Source: MED-G105 sp965263305
GTDB taxonomy: Bacteria > Pseudomonadota > Alphaproteobacteria > Caulobacterales > Parvularculaceae
DNA length: 64,000 bases
NCBI GenBank assembly: GCA_965263305.1
Contig: OZ253666.1
Location: 372,001-436,000 of the forward strand
Direction: 5' to 3'
This document shows positions 49,086 through 59,202 of this stretch, piece after piece (the first letter of the stretch is position 1; every line of letters starts with the position of its first letter). The notes beneath the pieces were generated by a model that saw nothing but the letters and a program-made list of their open reading frames with translations, ran no database searches and had not been told where the DNA came from. The position numbers were made by a program, and so were the translations under genes.

Positions 49086-50444
49086 TCAATTTCGACGTGA
49101 AATGTGAAGCGGCATCGGGCCGTTGGGACGCAACGTCGCCGTCAAATGGGGGACCGGGTCTGGTCCATCCGGCGGACTAAAGCGCACCTTTTGTGAAATT
49201 CGGGCCAAAATAACGACCGCTTCCATCATCGCCATGCGCAGGCCAATGCAGACCCGCGGCCCACCGCCAAAGGGCAGCCATTGGTATCGGTGCTGCACTT
49301 CATCACGCTCTGGCAAGAAGCGATCAGGATCGAAGATTGACGGGTCATTCCATAAATCTTGGTGACGGTGCATTGGGTAGACACCGATTAGGACAGCGTC
49401 CCCCACATCAAGATCCATGTAACAGAGTTTTGTTGGCGACATGACACGTCGCGGGATCGCTGGAACGGGAGGATATAGCCGCAAGATTTCCTTTATCACC
49501 CGCTCATGCAGGTCGAGCGCTTTTATGGTGTCGGCGGTCACCGGCCCATCCCCGATCACTCGGTCAGCTTCTTCCGCAAGCGCCTCTTGCAGTTCGGCGC
49601 TTTTCGACAACACGCACAGGGCCCATGCCAGCGTAAGCGCCGTCGTTTCATGACCCGCCCCCAAAAACGTTAAGACGTTATCGACAAGGTTTTCCGCCGA
49701 AAGCCCCTCGCCGCCTTCATCCCGCGCTTTGATAAGCAAGCCCATTAAATCACTACCAGGATCTTCTTGAGACATTCTAGCGTTAACAATTGTCGCCGCT
49801 TTGCGCTTAATCCGCGCGACAACATCCTGGACATTTGGATCAGGCGGAAAATTGACGAAGGGGATGAAATCCATAAGGCGCGCTCGCCCGATCGATTCAA
49901 CAATGACGTTTGTATCTTCCCCCAACTCTTCGACCGACATGAGGGCCCCATCACCCTTCAGAAGCGTTTCAATAATCACTTCTAAGGTGGCCCGTGTCAT
50001 TTCTGGCCGTATTTCCAATAGGTCTCCTGAGGATGTCGCCATTCGCTCGGCCGTTGCACGACCAACAGCATCGAAGGTTGGAATTAGCGCCTCAAGCGCT
50101 TTTGCGCGAAAGGCAGGTGATGCGGCTTGTCGTTGTTTTTTCCAATCGGTTCCTTCTGCCGTAAACAATCCGTTTCCTAGGATTGGTCTTATTCTCTCTC
50201 TGACAATATCAGCGCGCCCATAGTTTTCTGATTGCAGCACCTCCTGCACTGCCCCCGGCGCCATGACGTGGATGACCTTGCGCCCAAAGCCCCACCCTTT
50301 GATGATGGGCAAATGAAAATATTCCTCGGTATACAATGAGAGCGGGTTCTCGACGAACTTTGCCATTCGCCGCCAATTTGGCGTGGAAGACGGCAGCGCC
50401 TGATAATTTGGCGGTTCAATCGATAGGCATTGTGATGCGGACAT
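49086..50444 (-). CDS. Cytochrome P450
   Basis: 452-aa soluble monooxygenase. I-helix oxygen motif AGHETT, K-helix ExxR in KEILRLYPPVP, heme-binding loop FGGGPRVCIG with Cys399. The N-terminus lacks a membrane anchor, as in bacterial P450s. The PERF-like DRFLPE region is present. The overall look is that of the CYP102/fatty-acid-like or CYP4-like group rather than camphor type. No ferredoxin or reductase is adjacent. Substrate unknown; context suggests a former hydrocarbon or aromatic catabolic operon. Confidence 0.94.
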   Translation of the reverse strand: MSASQCLSIEPPNYQALPSSTPNWRRMAKFVENPLSLYTEEYFHLPIIKGWGFGRKVIHVMAPGAVQEVLQSENYGRADIVRERIRPILGNGLFTAEGTDWKKQRQAASPAFRAKALEALIPTFDAVGRATAERMATSSGDLLEIRPEMTRATLEVIIETLLKGDGALMSVEELGEDTNVIVESIGRARLMDFIPFVNFPPDPNVQDVVARIKRKAATIVNARMSQEDPGSDLMGLLIKARDEGGEGLSAENLVDNVLTFLGAGHETTALTLAWALCVLSKSAELQEALAEEADRVIGDGPVTADTIKALDLHERVIKEILRLYPPVPAIPRRVMSPTKLCYMDLDVGDAVLIGVYPMHRHQDLWNDPSIFDPDRFLPERDEVQHRYQWLPFGGGPRVCIGLRMAMMEAVVILARISQKVRFSPPDGPDPVPHLTATLRPNGPMPLHISRRN

Positions 50445-50650
50445 TTGCTCACTCCTTTTGTGTCGATATTCATCAGGGCGGACATTGATCCCCGGCTAGG
50501 CAGGCCACGCCCAAAATTGTTGTTTATCGATTTTACGTTCGATAACATCTTCAATATCTGTTTTATTGATTATTTTTTCAATAGTAGACCGCAAAAAAAT
50601 ACCGATACTGAGAAAAAAAATGGCTGCAATTTTTGGGCGATTGAAAACGC

Positions 50651-50685
50651 AAAAAAGCGACGCGGCGAAATAATCTCGCCGCGTC
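50651..50685 (-). terminator. Intrinsic terminator of the 544-aa lipoprotein gene
   Basis: Perfect 10-bp stem GACGCGGCGA/TCGCCGCGTC with a 7-base loop; on the minus strand it is followed by GCTTTTTTGCG. It lies 47 bases beyond the lipoprotein stop. Confidence 0.9.
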
Positions 50686-50731
50686 TCATTGACCATCCCA
50701 CCACTAACACGCTGGAATAGTGCAATACGGA

Positions 50732-52363
50732 TTATTGTGTATCGGGGGCGGCGTGGGCACTCTCCCATCCGATATCTTGCGATGTAAAGGATTGCAGAAC
50801 CCAATCGGCGTAAGATATCGGCATGATTGGCGTCACGCTCACCGAGAGGTCGCCGCCCTGATCGAGCCAAAGCGTAAGGCTATCTATCGTTTCGTCGATG
50901 GTGTTTTGGTCGAATGTGGGATTTTCGCTAACGGTCAAGATCCCGCGGACCGCCGTCCTAATAATCACGCTAGCGAGCACCGCCCCAGCCTCTCCGCCAT
51001 TGTCGATGAGCAACGTCGTTAAGTCTTCAACCAGCCCATCATCGGCAAGCGTGAATGACGCCGTTATCAACTCAGCGGTGTCAAGATCGGAGAGAAACAG
51101 CATATCTGTTCCTGCAATTTGCTGGGCTTGCTGCTCAAGGTCGGAAATCTCGCCCGAGGTTGAAAACCCTAGACTGTCGACGACGCCAAAGGTGAATGCA
51201 TCGAATGTCGTGACATCAAGCTCTGGGTCGAATTGCGTCGTGCTCTCGGTAAAGAATACCGGCGCTTCCAAGCCAAGGAAATCGATAAAGACGCCCTGCA
51301 CGAAACTCCCCAAAAAGAAGTCAGGATCCACGGTAACGGCGAAGGTGGCGTTCGGCGTGTTTGTCCCGATTGCGACGCCATTCACATCCCTTGTGATGTC
51401 AGTTGAAAATGCGGAAGTTTCAAGACCCAGCCCGGCGAAGGATACTGACGCATCCGTTACGGAGAAGCCATCATGACCAGGATCAATTGGGCTGCCAATC
51501 AGGGTTGAAACCGCTTCTACGGCGACGCTATTGGCTGTCACTTCTTGCAAAAGAATTTCGATAAACGCCTGAAGCTGGTAATTGCTAATCGCGATTTCGC
51601 CAATTGAAACCCGCCCTGGAAGCAGCGGAGATAAGTTCTGAACCTCACCAGTGAAGTTGAATTGGAAATCCTGCTGCAAATCAAATCCGGCCATTTCAAA
51701 GCTCTGGGCGAGACCGCCTTCAGCGTTTGCAAATCTCAAGAAATCGACGCCAAGACGAAACTGATTGGGTTGCTCCGTGGCCAAACCGATGGGCTCTACT
51801 AGCACGTCAGCAAATTCAATCCCATCAAAGAGGGAATCGGTGAAGTCGAAGTCGCCTGGCGTCTCAAGTGAGAAAATTTGGGTCAAGAAGTTGGCGAAAC
51901 TCGGGTTGACATCGGTTATTGAAACCTCCCCGAGGGTGAGCCGGTACCCGTCTGTAGAGGGGCTGCTCGTCACGCCACGGAAGGTCATGGCTTCAAATTC
52001 AACGCCGACGAGGAGATCTAAAAGGCCAGTTATCGTTACCTCATCGATAGCGATGAAGTCGCCGGTATCGGGGTCCGCAAAGAGGAGGTCACGCAGGATA
52101 ACAACCTCTTCCGTCTCGTCCACCTCTGTTTCGCTAACCGTTAAAGCAGCGTTACTGCTTTCTGTCAGCATTAATTTTTCTAGCGCCGCCATGACCTGAA
52201 CCGGCTCCGGCGTTGTCGGCGGCGGCGGCGGCGGTGCTGTCGATGTCGGCGGCGGTGCTGCCGATGTAGGAGGCGGCGTAATTGTAGATCCCTGCGAGCC
52301 GCTTTCGCTGCACGCTGTTAAAAGAAGAGAAGCGGTTAACGGTATCACCACGAAGTTTTTCAT
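50732..52363 (-). CDS. Large surface or periplasmic lipoprotein of unknown family
   Basis: 543-aa protein from ATG near 52363 (MKNFVVIPLTASLLLTAC, lipobox LLTAC). After the Cys comes a Pro/Thr/Ala-rich linker coded by near-tandem GGCGGTGCTG-type repeats (52211-52280), probably variable in length. The rest is acidic and beta-rich with many Phe/Asp/Leu-containing strands (DFLRFANAEG, FAVTVDPDFFLGSF, TTFDAFTFGVVDSLGFST) and almost no Cys or Lys. This suggests a long beta-helix or repetitive fold. I do not recognise the family. Monocistronic with its own terminator. Confidence 0.7.
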   Translation of the reverse strand: MKNFVVIPLTASLLLTACSESGSQGSTITPPPTSAAPPPTSTAPPPPPPTTPEPVQVMAALEKLMLTESSNAALTVSETEVDETEEVVILRDLLFADPDTGDFIAIDEVTITGLLDLLVGVEFEAMTFRGVTSSPSTDGYRLTLGEVSITDVNPSFANFLTQIFSLETPGDFDFTDSLFDGIEFADVLVEPIGLATEQPNQFRLGVDFLRFANAEGGLAQSFEMAGFDLQQDFQFNFTGEVQNLSPLLPGRVSIGEIAISNYQLQAFIEILLQEVTANSVAVEAVSTLIGSPIDPGHDGFSVTDASVSFAGLGLETSAFSTDITRDVNGVAIGTNTPNATFAVTVDPDFFLGSFVQGVFIDFLGLEAPVFFTESTTQFDPELDVTTFDAFTFGVVDSLGFSTSGEISDLEQQAQQIAGTDMLFLSDLDTAELITASFTLADDGLVEDLTTLLIDNGGEAGAVLASVIIRTAVRGILTVSENPTFDQNTIDETIDSLTLWLDQGGDLSVSVTPIMPISYADWVLQSFTSQDIGWESAHAAPDTQ

Positions 52364-52738
52364 CGTCCAAAGCCCCATTGTTAGCATACGATTGCGATAT
52401 ATCGAATATATATTCGATAATAAATTTTGCAAGAGGTGATAACAATGCCGCCCAACGGGCGCCAGAATTTTTTTCTCAATTATTTCAATAAGTTAGAAAA
52501 TTTCTATCTTACGGGAATTTTGCTTTCACAAAACTTTTATAGAATTTTTTTTCGGTTAATATTTCTTTTCCGCAAATAACGCCCGCTCGCCGCCATGATC
52601 AGCGAACCTATTTACATGAAAATCGACCACCTTCGCGGGACTGTTTCCAATCGAAATTCAAGGGTAACGCCGCTTAAAGTGGGACCCCCTCTTCAGACTA
52701 TCGCGTCGAACAGGATCACACCTCTCGCTACGATAACG
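52364..52738. other. AT-rich intergenic region
   Basis: About 375 bases containing the promoter of the large lipoprotein. Long T-rich tracts (AATTTTTTTTCGG near 52545) and TATATATTCGATA-like sequence near 52395-52420. No gene seen. Confidence 0.5.
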
Positions 52739-53560
52739 CTAAGGCTGCGTATAATCATCTGCATTTTGTTTTACGGGAGTTGTCGAACCATCATTCTGTT
52801 CGGATTGTTGACCAACCGGATTATCGCTCGCTAATTGCGCCTTTTTGACCCCATCTAGGTCCACCCCATTTGCTTGCAACACTTCTTCAAGGCGTTCTTC
52901 GGAGTCAATAATTTCATCAGTATCAGTTGGAAATGGCTTTTCTACTGGTACTAAAACAAGGATGACGGGGTTTGGAGACAAATCCAGCAAAGCGCCAGAG
53001 GCAAGATCGACCCCCAACATTAACCCGCCAAACAAAAGACCTGTTGCAGCACCCGATGCAGCAACAACGCCCGCGCCTGCGGTTGCGCCAGCCCCGTAAC
53101 TCGCCAGCCCGTATGTAAGCGCACTGACGACACCATATAAAGTGGCGTAAAAACTGGTATATGTTGCGACTGTCACGAGATAGGCCCCGCTGGCGACAGC
53201 GATGGCGCCGGCGGTGCTCACGGCTTGGCCTTGCTCGCCAAATCCGCTTGTGACTTGAACCGTCGCCGGATGGTACCCGTCAAGGTTAACAGTTACTAAA
53301 AACTCAGATCGCCGGGAAACTTCAAATGAACATGGGGTTGGCGCGCAAGTATAAAACTCGGGTTCCGCCGTTGCTTCGTCATAGTCACCACTTCGCTTAA
53401 GGCGCATCGTATTTTGCCTTGAAGCGAATGTCTCAAGGTCCGTTGTGACGGACGCGCCTGACGGCTCGGTTGCAACGGAAAATTCAGTGGTCGTTCCCCG
53501 AATGGCGGTGGCGCAAGCGCTCATTGACAATGCGCCTATACAAGCCGCTGCGGAGTTCAT
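52739..53560 (-). CDS. Lipoprotein with PEGA-like domain and glycine-rich membrane region
   Basis: 273-aa lipoprotein from ATG 53560 (a GTG at 53581 with GGGGGAGG just before it is an alternative). Lipobox SMSAC. A PEGA-like domain covers about residues 22-105 (FSVATEPSGASVTTDLETFA, VTVNLDGYHPATVQVTSG). Next are small-residue hydrophobic stretches (about 110-190, Ala/Gly-rich, VVAASGAATGLLFGGLMLGV), then an acidic tail of low complexity. Related in its first domain to the protein at 36194. Confidence 0.7.
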   Translation of the reverse strand: MNSAAACIGALSMSACATAIRGTTTEFSVATEPSGASVTTDLETFASRQNTMRLKRSGDYDEATAEPEFYTCAPTPCSFEVSRRSEFLVTVNLDGYHPATVQVTSGFGEQGQAVSTAGAIAVASGAYLVTVATYTSFYATLYGVVSALTYGLASYGAGATAGAGVVAASGAATGLLFGGLMLGVDLASGALLDLSPNPVILVLVPVEKPFPTDTDEIIDSEERLEEVLQANGVDLDGVKKAQLASDNPVGQQSEQNDGSTTPVKQNADDYTQP

Positions 53561-53692
53561 CAATCTGCGCCAGCGCCACACGCCCTCCCCCAAACTAAGG
53601 TTTCTTGCCTCACGACCGCACTTCAACAACGCACGCGATGTATCCCGATGATAAATGACGCTCACAGCCCCTCCGTCATATCTACCGCCCAT

Positions 53693-54334
53693 TGGGCATA
53701 GAAGATCATATTATCGAATATTTTGTCAATAATATATTAAAGGCGCGATCACCGATGTTCGAATTGGGCGCTTGCGATGCATTTTATGGGGGAATTCATC
53801 TTCCGCGGCGCTAATTCAGGGTCCCATGAACAGGCCGGGATATGAGTGTCGCGCTGGATCAGCCCGCGCAGATAGATGACCCATTTTCTGAGAGCGTTTT
53901 ATCTGCCGTCCAGCGAGGCCAACCTAGTTTATATTTTTTCGTTTATTCCAGAATACAAATTATCTTTTTCGAGAGCACTTTACTATATCTCTGTACGGAT
54001 TTTTTACGCCTCTAGCACCAGCGGAAAATACCACTGACGCAGACCAAACAGAATTCACCGTCAGTTTCGAATTTCAAATCGATAATGACCAGGCGCGAGC
54101 GAAAGCCCTAGATGGTATGGTATGGTCTCGTCGGGCGGCGTACAATTATCACGGACCGACGGATTGTTATTCAACTCCAATGAAGCCTCCAACAATTGGG
54201 GCGTTCAGCGAACGGCGAAACCCGGGAAATTCAACGTTGCTCCGGTGGTGGCGGAACGTTTTTGGAGGTTCGATTCTCGTACGTAGTACAAGTAAATACT
54301 GATTAACTATCAGCACCCAATATATTGTATTGCA
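53693..54334. other. Intergenic region without convincing genes
   Basis: About 640 bases, AT-rich. The most coding-like piece is a 54-codon frame from ATG 54122 to TAG 54286 (plus strand) containing NWGVQRTAKPGKFNVAPVVA, but it has no ribosome site and no known family. A GGTAT direct repeat precedes it. Could be a gene fragment. Confidence 0.35.
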
Positions 54335-54805
54335 TTACGCGCAATCCCAGAAATCATTCAACCAATCCTGTTCTGTTTTCACACAATCTAACGTGATAAT
54401 TTCTTTTAATTCCACCACGCCTTCCGAATCCCTTATTTTTTGGAGCGTTTCTTCTAACTCAGGCATGGTGGCGGCGAATACTTTGAGAAAATAATCAAAT
54501 TCGCCGGCGCAAACATGGATTTCGCCGACGCCTTTCTCCGAACACAGTTTTTCTTTTAGGGGGACGGCATTTTCAGTTATAAAGACAGAATCTGTCTTCA
54601 ATAAAACAAGAGACACCACAAGTACATTCATTTCGCTAGGATCAACGATCAAAGAATATTGGCGAATGAACTTCTTTTCCTCTAGGGACCGTATCCGATT
54701 GTGTACGGCGGGCCCAGATAACCTGAGCTTATCGGCTAATCGCGAAACTGGAATTCGACTGTTACGGGCAAGTTCACTGATTATTCGTTTGTTCGTGGGG
54801 TCCAT
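54335..54805 (-). CDS. Lrp/AsnC-family transcriptional regulator
   Basis: 156-aa regulator. The N-terminal winged HTH is MDPTNKRIISELARNSRIPV followed by RLADKLRLSGPAVHNRIRSLEE, and the RAM ligand domain (about 65-145) contains CAGEFDYFLKVFAATMPELEE. Typical length. It normally responds to amino acids or related metabolites. No clear target gene is adjacent; the DNA upstream looks eroded. Confidence 0.9.
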   Translation of the reverse strand: MDPTNKRIISELARNSRIPVSRLADKLRLSGPAVHNRIRSLEEKKFIRQYSLIVDPSEMNVLVVSLVLLKTDSVFITENAVPLKEKLCSEKGVGEIHVCAGEFDYFLKVFAATMPELEETLQKIRDSEGVVELKEIITLDCVKTEQDWLNDFWDCA

Positions 54806-56323
54806 CTTTATTCTTCCCCAACATCAGCTGCCTCAACCGCCACCAAAAGATGGGGCGCTTCCAGCGTCGTTGGATTTTTTGGTCCTCGATAAACGATCTG
54901 GTCCGACATTGCTGTTGCGAAAAGAGGATTCACCGGGCGGCGCACTTTTGACTAACAAGAGTCAAGAATCTAAACGCCCCGATGCAACCCCAAACTGTAG
55001 TCCTGTTATTATTTCGCAACTCTTACAGACAGACTCTCCAAAAGCCCTCTTGGTACGGCTCTTCAACCGCTGCTTTCAGAAGATTGTTAGACCAACTCAA
55101 CGAGACATCACTGGCTCTTTGAACGCAGCAATGACAAAGACCGTACCGATTATTCAAATTTACTGTTCGCAATTCGGTCTACCACACGAAGTATGGTGCG
55201 AAGCGAATGTCGCCCTGCAATATCGAGAACCGCGGTTAACCGCGCCTTAAAGAAGACGTAGCGTAACCCATAGCAACTGCGTTGATTCTCAATCACGCAA
55301 GCCTCTGCGGTTAACTCATAAAGTTAAAAGTGGATATGTGATCATGTTCCTAAGTTCTCTCCTACTCAGTTCCGCGCGCAGAGTATCGCTGATTTTGACG
55401 ATCGTCAATTAACCGTGAGCATGCGGATGGTATTTTCGTGATCACTTTTTTTACACGACGCGATCACATTTTTACTACCTTAAGATTTATACATGCCCGC
55501 CGCCCGCGCTGGCACCACAATCGAAAAATAATTGGTATCATCGGTTGGCTCCATGCAAGCAAACATCGACTAAATTAGAAATTCCTTTCATCTCCCTGAC
55601 TGATGTCGCCGAATCCCAAAACCCCGATGCACCCTTAAAACGCACAGGGAGGAACGACATCATCAACTACTTTTGCGCGCAACCGCTCCACGTCACCACC
55701 ATGTCGAGAGCAACAAATTCTTCAACGATGGGCGCACTGACCACTAGGTAGTCCGGCTCAAAGCCGATTCTGAAAATTCCAATACGCTCCGGTTTCGTGC
55801 CGGTTTCGTAAATGTGTAAATTTGGTCATCTGTTTTAAGTCGTGCATTTTGATGTTGCGGTTGACGAAGCCTCGCAACGCAACCGCAAACCGACGAGCCC
55901 TTAAGCATAGCAAGCCACGCGAACACGCCCTGGGTAAAACAAGTCACGAAAAAGAGCCGGCGCCGGTCAGCCAGCCGAGTTGGGGGGGGAGGATAAGAAC
56001 AGTAAGACGCGCACGCATCGTCTTCGCCCCAAACACCCGCGCGGACATTTCACGACACCCCGCTAGGGGATCGGCGCCTCTCCATGGACCACGCGCACTA
56101 GGTCACGACAACCGGACCGACCAATGGACGCGAAATGCTATGGCCCGGATTGCACTCGACAGTATACGCCCCACGGACGCTACGAAACAGCGTCCATATC
56201 ATGAGATTGGGCCCTCCTCCCCCACTGTTTCATTCGCTAGGCCTCCACCGGCTTCGTTGCTATTCTCCTTAATATCCATCTTTCGCTCACCGCGGTTCGG
56301 CCCGCGTCGGCCCTGAAACGCCC
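54806..56323. other. 1.5-kb region of probable gene decay
   Basis: No intact gene that I trust. Open stretches without starts or family include one on the plus strand ending at 55250 (LLQTDSPKALLVRLFNRCFQ) and minus-strand pieces near 55660-55800 (KPERIGIFRIGFEPDYLVVS) interrupted by stops. A perfect palindrome TTGACGATCGTCAA (55395-55408), a TTAACT-CATAA-AGTTAA dyad (55311-55327) and GTGATCAC (about 55438-55445) cluster in the middle, as if an operator has outlived its gene. Confidence 0.45.
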
Positions 56324-57316
56324 GTGCGTGAAGACAATATAAATAAGGCGGCTCGCCCCGACGCCTTACTATCTGAACGGAGATCCGCATTGCCGTCTTT
56401 GAGAGCCCAAGCCGTAAATTTTTATCTTCGCCGAAAAATGAAAACCCTGCCCATGGTGGATATGCCCGTAGAGAAACTTCGCGAGGTGATGGAGCGCGCA
56501 GAGGTGCCCTTTCTGCCGAAGGATATCGTCCGCGAAGCCGTAACCGAGCCCGTGCAGGGGGAATGGCATCGCCCACAGGCCTTTGCGGAGAATGGCGCCT
56601 CGGGCGCGAGGGGCCCCATGGTCCTATATTTCCACGGCGGCGGTTATGTATTCGGATCGCCAGCGACCCACCAATCATTGACCTTCGCTCTCGCCAAGAA
56701 AACCGGGGTGCCGGTATTCTCCAGCATTTATCGTCTGGCGCCGGAGCATCCCTGCCCGGCGGCCATCGACGATGCTGTGGCGACCTATGAATGGCTCCTC
56801 AGCGAAGGGCGCCAGGCGAGCGAAATCGTGATTGGCGGCGATTCCGCCGGCGGCGGCTTGAGCATGGCGTTGTTGCAGGCGTTAAAAGAAAAAGGGCGCC
56901 CCCTGCCGGCCGGGGCCTTTCTCTATTCGCCTTGGGTCGACCTAAAAGACGGCGGCCCCTCTATGGAGGAGAACGCCGAGAGCGACGTCATGTTCCAAAC
57001 CCAGAACATCCGCCGTGGGGCCGCCCGATATGCGGGCGCGCTGGCGTTGGATGATCCGCGCGTGTCCCCTGTCTATGGCGATTTCGAGGGGCTCCCGCCC
57101 CTGCAAGTGTTCGTCAGCAAAAGCGAAATGTTGCGCGATAGCGCCACCCTCCTCATCGAAAAAGCAAAGGACGCAGGCGTCTCCGTCGAGGTCATCTCAA
57201 AGGACGGACTGGCCCATGTCTGGCCCGTCTTTACGCCGCTCATGCCAGAAGCGGTAAAAGCCGTTGATCAAACCGTCGCCTTTATTAAAGATAGATGGGC
57301 GGGCGAGGCGTCATAA
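56324..57316 (+). CDS. Alpha/beta-hydrolase esterase (hormone-sensitive lipase family)
   Basis: 330-aa esterase. Oxyanion motif YFHGGGYVFGS, nucleophile GGDSAGGGLSMAL, acid region near VFVSKSEMLRDSATLL, and catalytic His in GLAHVWPVF. This is the HSL/family IV layout. No signal peptide, so cytosolic, acting on short-chain esters. It starts at ATG 56324 or a few codons downstream. Confidence 0.9.
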   Translation: MREDNINKAARPDALLSERRSALPSLRAQAVNFYLRRKMKTLPMVDMPVEKLREVMERAEVPFLPKDIVREAVTEPVQGEWHRPQAFAENGASGARGPMVLYFHGGGYVFGSPATHQSLTFALAKKTGVPVFSSIYRLAPEHPCPAAIDDAVATYEWLLSEGRQASEIVIGGDSAGGGLSMALLQALKEKGRPLPAGAFLYSPWVDLKDGGPSMEENAESDVMFQTQNIRRGAARYAGALALDDPRVSPVYGDFEGLPPLQVFVSKSEMLRDSATLLIEKAKDAGVSVEVISKDGLAHVWPVFTPLMPEAVKAVDQTVAFIKDRWAGEAS

Positions 57317-57348
57317 CGCCAAGAAGAGGCGCGCCACCAGGAGGGGAC

Positions 57349-57681
57349 ATGGCCGACGCGAAAAAGAGACGGTTTTTAAAATCCGATATGGCGAGGCTGA
57401 TTTTCGCCGTCACCCTTGATGTATTGGATTTCACCATCGGGCGCCTGTTCGGCGCGGGGATGATCATCGACGCCCTGTTCGCCGCCATCGCCTTCATGGT
57501 TTGGGGCCCCGCCGGATTGATCGCGCTTTGGGAGTTAGCGGACCCATCAGAGCAAATCGATGGCTTTGTCCCGACCATGACGCTGATCGCCCTTAGTCAG
57601 ATGGGCAAAGGCGAAAAGGCCGATAAGCAAACGAAACCGAAGAAAACGCCAGAGCTTACCGATCACGCCGGTGAATTTTGA
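57349..57681 (+). CDS. Small inner-membrane protein
   Basis: 110-aa protein from ATG 57349 with a strong AGGAGGGG ribosome site, 32 bases after the esterase. Basic N-terminus, two hydrophobic segments (about residues 16-30 and 36-62) and a Lys-rich hydrophilic tail. No family recognised; probably cotranscribed with the esterase. Confidence 0.7.
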   Translation: MADAKKRRFLKSDMARLIFAVTLDVLDFTIGRLFGAGMIIDALFAAIAFMVWGPAGLIALWELADPSEQIDGFVPTMTLIALSQMGKGEKADKQTKPKKTPELTDHAGEF

Positions 57682-57875
57682 GATTTTGCCTTAGTTTGCG
57701 TGCTGATGACTGCTGTTGGACCGTCGCAGACACTCCAAGTTTTGAGATTGAACGGCAGTTTGTCCTCGAAGCGGTCGTGGGCGACGGCTCAAATGATCGG
57801 CGGAAATTCGCCAAAAGCAGTCATAGCCCGAAAGGCTGTGAACGGCCATTTAGAATTAGGATCGAGCTTCTAGTT

Positions 57876-58862
57876 CTATTCTGCCGGTTTGATCCTCTCT
57901 TCAATGCTCAGAAGTTGGCGGTACTCATCGAGAAGTGGATTACTTTCGGTTATCGGGTTTCTCATCGATACGATGTAAAAACCGCTTTCCTCGTTATCTA
58001 CCAACTCTTCGATTTTAGAAAGGATTGACGCCATATCTGGGTATATTGAGTTATATGAACTGCCTGAAGTTTCATTGATTTGCGCTTGTGAATAACGATT
58101 ACGAAGATAGCTAATAGCGTCCTTCGCTTGATCAAAACGTCCGACCAAGCGCAATTGATTGATGTGTGCTACAATATGTTGGATGTGAGCTTCCGCAGAT
58201 TGATTTGTCAGCGCAAGGCACGTGCGGCCCTCTTCTATTGCTTCATTATTATAAGAGTTTTCTAACTCCTCATTTCCAAAAAACCGTGCTTCAAATGCAG
58301 CTAAGCGGATACGATTGGCTTTCGTGCACGCCAATCCTTCATCAATGCTACGCGCCAAGAGTGATCTGTACACAATGTAGCTACTTACATTCTCTTTGGC
58401 GTTTGTTATAAAGAATTGTTGGGCGAAAATCGCGCTTAATTCAATTAGCTCTTTTTCGGAATAAACGAGTTTTGATATTGGAAACCCATTAGAGGGGCAT
58501 TGCGGAACCGGCCAAGGGTTTGGTATATTTGCCCCCGCGACGTCCGGGTCAGTAAAAAAAGTGCCGCCTAAGGAAATTTTTGTCCAGAATGCTTGCCTCG
58601 GTATTGTAGCAGTAAACTCTTCCCCTCCTAACGGACAACGCATTTTTAATTCAACCATTGAAAACGGATGCCCATTCATGTCTCGTTCTACTGTCAGGGC
58701 CGGTTCTTGAAGATCAACCGCAAGGTATACCGTCTCGTTGCCTAGAAGCACGGGCGGCGGGCGTAGTGTCAAATTGGGGGACGAAGAGCATGCAGCTGAA
58801 ATTAGTATACTAAGTCCTATCAAACCGTTGCGACAGCATTTCCGTAAATGGTGATATGACAT
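57876..58862 (-). CDS. Lipoprotein of unknown function
   Basis: 328-aa lipoprotein. Start ATG 58862 gives a signal peptide ending ISAAC (Cys25). Two regions follow: an N-terminal beta-rich part (about 30-115, with MRCPLGGEEFTATIP and CPSNGFP) and a helical C-terminal half (about 125-300) with TPR-like spacing (SLLARSIDEGLACTKANRIR, NNEAIEEGRTCLALTNQSAE). It is AT-richer than its neighbours. Family not recognised; AT content hints at recent acquisition. Confidence 0.65.
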   Translation of the reverse strand: MSYHHLRKCCRNGLIGLSILISAACSSSPNLTLRPPPVLLGNETVYLAVDLQEPALTVERDMNGHPFSMVELKMRCPLGGEEFTATIPRQAFWTKISLGGTFFTDPDVAGANIPNPWPVPQCPSNGFPISKLVYSEKELIELSAIFAQQFFITNAKENVSSYIVYRSLLARSIDEGLACTKANRIRLAAFEARFFGNEELENSYNNEAIEEGRTCLALTNQSAEAHIQHIVAHINQLRLVGRFDQAKDAISYLRNRYSQAQINETSGSSYNSIYPDMASILSKIEELVDNEESGFYIVSMRNPITESNPLLDEYRQLLSIEERIKPAE

Positions 58863-59145
58863 TTCAAAAAGCAACCTTTCGCCTCAGCAAGTCCGGAAAT
58901 ATATGGGCTTTAACAATAGCTGACTGGCAGAAATATGATAGACAGCAGCCATTTTCTTGCAGAGTAGCTACGGCAAAATAGGGCCAAAAGTGCCCGTCCA
59001 TTGCCTCAGTTTCCTATGTCCGGTTTTACCCCCAAAGCCGCCGAACAGGTTTCGAATATGGACGGCAAAATTTGGCAAGGTAACCACCATCGAATTCCAA
59101 CTGAGGCATGGTCGATCGCGAAGATAGATTGACGGGCGGGACACA
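58863..59145. other. Intergenic region, no gene seen
   Basis: About 280 bases between two minus-strand genes; contains the promoter of the lipoprotein gene to the left. Nothing else recognised. Confidence 0.5.
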
Positions 59146-59176
59146 AAAAAGCCGCCGGAACGATCCAGCGGCTTTC
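59146..59176 (-). terminator. Intrinsic terminator of the glycine-zipper gene
   Basis: AAAGCCGC (59149-59156) pairs with GCGGCTTT (59169-59176); on the minus strand the stem runs into TTTTTTG. It lies 27 bases past the stop. Confidence 0.85.
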
Positions 59177-59202
59177 AAATCTGTTAACGATGCGGCGCAG
59201 CG

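Noticed and set aside
54262..54282. GGAGGTTCGATTCTCG resembling a tRNA T-arm
   Set aside because: The flanking five bases do not pair and there is no acceptor stem or anticodon arm upstream.
54666..55250. 194-codon plus-strand frame starting inside the Lrp gene
   Set aside because: Its start is antisense to the conserved HTH of Lrp and the rest has no family or initiation signal; listed only as possible decay.
55822..56316. 164-codon plus-strand frame before the esterase
   Set aside because: Arg/Pro-rich with no start signal or recognisable domain; looks random.
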